Shown: piece by piece, positions 63,301 to 64,000 of the stretch
Position numbering within the stretch: the first letter of the stretch is position 1
How the letters are laid out: every line of letters starts with the position of its first letter
The notes under the pieces: generated by a model
Seen by the model: only the letters and a program-made list of their open reading frames with translations
The model's database searches: none
Told to the model about the DNA's origin: nothing
Translations under genes and position numbers: made by a program
Assembly: GCF_026914265.1 (NCBI RefSeq)
Contig: NC_069124.1
Span: 16,327,088-16,391,087 of the forward strand
DNA length: 64,000 nt
Source of the DNA: Mya arenaria
Lineage: Eukaryota > Mollusca > Bivalvia > Myida > Myidae
Reading direction: 5' to 3'

Positions 63301-63371
63301 CCACAAACTCCGGCAATGAGTTGGAACGCTTCATCAATACCCTCTGTTTTGAGACTGTCTCCTTTGAGATT
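45204..63371 (-). CDS. CCDC87: CCDC87 homologue, 3' 17 exons (5' end outside window)
   Basis: Exons in transcript order: 63191-63371, 62487-62621, 61785-61885, 61078-61141, 60776-60877, 60223-60339, 59680-59843, 59247-59298, 53686-53871, 52858-53033, 51827-51951, 49270-49384, 48192-48405, 47776-47890, 46851-46912, 45741-45821, 45204-45374. Phases match throughout; 719 aa plus stop. It is recognised by a series of blocks in the order known from vertebrate CCDC87: SNSLPEF/MEELGI, WLQWWKSTITSDDYLKYLST, ETDYMAAVFHF, LEKVWTNLEMPDG, KLDMAIKYSC, KFERSASDPNRFFEK, ITYKGRPYMDKMKWDRIEML with HWLQEERK. Acidic (DDDDEDD, poly-Glu) and coiled-coil-like Lys/Glu stretches lie between. Mammalian CCDC87 is linked to sperm function, so a cilium/flagellum role is likely here. 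About 290 N-terminal residues are missing beyond the right edge. To my recollection mammalian CCDC87 is a single-exon gene, unlike this one. Confidence 0.85.
47454..47608. mobile_element. Foldback palindrome in CCDC87 intron
   Basis: Arms pair GCTGACAAAAG, ATCGCAGATTTG, ATTAATGTTTTATG and AAACCGTT with their complements on the right, with a tight turn at ACCGTTACTAACGGT. About 155 bp overall. A copy of the TTTAAAGCTGCACTCTC-type repeat tip lies 50-100 bp to its right. Confidence 0.8.
47655..47717. repeat. Shared repeat tip, also at 14293-14352
   Basis: GTTGTCAAAATGTTCAATCT and GTGAGAGTGCAGCTTTAA match ATTGTCAAAACGGTCGATCT and GAGAGAGCAGCTTTAAA beside ABCG exon 10. It is probably the end of a common molluscan MITE. 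Confidence 0.65.
48192..48405 (-). CDS. CCDC87: CCDC87 exon with LEMPDG block
   Basis: Encodes DITMSRASKVTTLTSAS, PTPQERLEKVWTNLEMPDG and KLDMAIKYSCNEFFMKLAQ. The last two blocks match the vertebrate protein. It ends in phase 0 and is followed by AIELWEAVTSKILRREELLV in exon 47776-47890. Confidence 0.87.
48460..48910. repeat. 27-bp minisatellite in CCDC87 intron
   Basis: About 16 units, first as ACTGGTTGACTGGTTGTGAC plus CATTTAT, then TTGCTGACTGGTTTTGAATG plus TTTATAC. It begins about 55 bp upstream of exon 48192-48405 in transcript sense. Its period opens false ORFs on both strands. Confidence 0.92.
49270..49384 (-). CDS. CCDC87: CCDC87 exon with poly-Glu start
   Basis: Encodes EEEESKEKPRSADTQRSAKT ... 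HSAKMDKPRQ. The donor used is GTACGG, which is weak. A GC donor two bases earlier would change one residue only. Confidence 0.75.
49803..50269. mobile_element. TTAA-flanked MITE, AGGGACTAGACACC ends
   Basis: Left TTAAAGGGACTAGACACCAG and right CTGGTGTCTAGTCCCTTTAA are perfect inverted copies over more than 20 bp, abutting TTAA at both sides. This is the target pattern of piggyBac-type elements. The interior has no ORF. Confidence 0.75.
51430..51775 (-). pseudogene. Decayed tandem copies of part of a CCDC87 exon
   Basis: Three fragments resemble the 3' part of exon 51827-51951 and its donor: 51435-51505, 51594-51670 and a weaker one near 51724-51755. The second keeps the GAAG/GTATGG donor but reads TGA where the exon has TGG. 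The first is open through LFNVNTM to AIE but has TAG just upstream where the exon has TAC. See findings. Confidence 0.75.
52200..52345. mobile_element. Partial TTAA-type MITE
   Basis: Ends in CTGACCCAATAAAATGTGAA then CCTGTCCCTTTAA, matching the right end of the element at 56567-56903 (GACCCTTCAAAATGTAAACA, AGTCCCTTTAA). No matching left end was found. Confidence 0.5.
53276..53470 (+). mobile_element. tRNA-derived SINE
   Basis: A-box-like AACCAGTGGTATAGGTGTC and B-box-like GGTCGTGGGTTTAAACCC in the correct order and spacing, followed by an unrelated body. In the CCDC87 intron. Confidence 0.6.
53686..53871 (-). CDS. CCDC87: CCDC87 exon with WKSTITSDDYLKYL block
   Basis: Encodes TPNMDKVHEVLRNPSKM, a Tyr/Trp-rich segment and STITSDDYLKYLSTQ, the best-conserved block with vertebrate CCDC87. 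It is followed in phase by ETDYMAAVFHFYDSGEDD in exon 52858-53033. Confidence 0.85.
53872..56566. other. CCDC87 intron, no supported gene
   Basis: Part of the 5.4-kb intron between exons 59247-59298 and 53686-53871. AT-rich, with no coding exon or strong repeat seen. Confidence 0.5.
56567..56903. mobile_element. TTAA-flanked MITE, AGGGACTTG ends
   Basis: TTAAAGGGACTTGACC at the left and CAAGTCCCTTTAA at the right, with TTAA directly abutting both ends. It shares the TTAAAGGGACT tip with the 49803-50269 element but not its interior. Confidence 0.72.
57559..57891. mobile_element. GGCCGATTGTTCAGAAC MITE, copy 2
   Basis: Left GGGGCCGATTGTTCGGAACT with TTGTTAAAGTTAACAAC; right AACGTTCTGAACAATAAGCC plus C. 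Same family as 19868-20120 but with a different interior. Confidence 0.75.
59680..59843 (-). CDS. CCDC87: CCDC87 exon
   Basis: Encodes DDNVVPCADSVNMTG, SLVRKRSDRVINPIFTKDQI and MDPKQWVRT. It joins the 52-bp exon 59247-59298 (PNNPPKNFQGEDVFAPL) through a split Thr codon. Confidence 0.82.
61960..62140 (-). pseudogene. Decayed duplicates of a CCDC87 exon start
   Basis: 61966-62010 repeats the 3' splice site and the first ~39 bases of exon 61785-61885 (AGCTCGAAGCATGGTCGTAT versus AGCTCGAAGCATGATGGTAT). A weaker third copy is at about 62100-62135 (GGCAATCACACAGAGCCGGA). Neither keeps a full exon. Confidence 0.7.
63191..63371 (-). CDS. CCDC87: CCDC87 exon (first in window)
   Basis: Encodes ISKETVSKQRVLMKRSNSLP, then GGETLMEELGISEDVRVDEL and a charged stretch ending KRENQ. 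It needs two bases from an upstream exon outside the window. Acceptor ACATTCAG, donor GTTTGT. Confidence 0.82.
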
Positions 63372-64000
63372 CTGAATGTAAAAATGATTGAAATGGTATC
63401 AAATTCCAACCCCTCTACTAGATTCCATTTCACAAATAGCTTCTTGAACGTCCTTTCAGCTATAAAATGCAGCTATAAGCTGCAAGTTGTCATAATGAGG
63501 TCCACATCAATGAAATTATTTGATTAAGTACATAACAATCATTAATTACATTAATTTACTGTTATAAAGTGACCGTGACTTTTACATTTAAATTAAACAT
63601 ACATATTACAGATACTGTAGTTTTGTTAAATATTGGGTTTGGGATGGCATCTATATAATATTGCATGTACCGTTATTGTATGAGCATTTGCAGCTCAGAA
63701 GACAATGGACCCATATACAAGAAGATTAAAATCACATGAATTATTGACTACAAGAGTATCAAAACCAGATGCCGGATGCATATGTTAAACTGTTTTTCTC
63801 ACTCATTCAAGCGACATAACTCCAAAAGACTTATTGGACTTGCCACATATAAGCATAATTTAATATATAACACATGCACAAAAGTTTCATGTTAATATTC
63901 TTTAACCATTTTTAGCTTTGGCCCAAGTTTTTGCAAAAAAACAATTAAGTCAACATCAGCACTATGACAAAACATGTTGCTAAAAAATGCCCCATTACAG
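63372..64000. other. CCDC87 intron to window edge
   Basis: No exon, RNA or repeat supported. The missing upstream exons of CCDC87 must lie to the right. Confidence 0.5.

Overview
The window looks like nuclear DNA from a bivalve mollusc, probably a marine clam. It is AT-rich, has short exons with GT/AG introns, and is full of the minisatellites, core-repeat elements, MITEs, tRNA-derived SINEs and decayed LINEs that are common in bivalve genomes. The species cannot be fixed from the sequence alone.

Three multi-exon genes lie on the minus strand, and I rebuilt each exon by exon with phases that close. (1) 8876-23527: a complete ABCG/White-type half-transporter, 14 exons, 621 aa, with an N-terminal ATPase domain and a C-terminal membrane domain. 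(2) 27962-40654: a multidomain lectin-like gene with exons for a PAN/apple-like domain, a Cys-rich linker, a Sushi (CCP) domain and a C-type lectin domain. Its last coding exon is split by a ~4 kb terminal-inverted-repeat DNA transposon (28037-32024). The 5' signal-peptide exon was not found. (3) 45204-63371: the 3' 17 exons (719 aa) of a CCDC87 homologue, a cilia/sperm-type coiled-coil protein. Its 5' part lies beyond the right edge. A fourth, partial, apparently intronless ORF runs off the left edge (1-389, minus) and carries HAD-phosphatase motifs.

The left 8.8 kb is otherwise repeats: a Mutator-like MITE, a LINE 3' remnant and two large minisatellites. The ABCG introns hold two core-repeat (pearl-like) elements, a CAT/CAG microsatellite, a 30-bp satellite with higher-order structure, a 95-bp satellite, a foldback palindrome and MITEs. 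23.6-27.9 kb is intergenic with no supported gene. The lectin introns hold LINE fragments, SINEs, MULE-type MITEs and foldbacks. The CCDC87 introns hold TTAA-flanked MITEs, palindromes, a 27-bp minisatellite and two clusters of decayed partial exon duplications.

The three main genes have no evident functional link. Shared orientation is the only pattern. The observations most worth following up are the transposon inside the lectin-domain exon, the MULE-like MITE family with matching 8-10 bp target duplications, the exon-fragment duplications in CCDC87, and the HAD-like ORF at the left edge.
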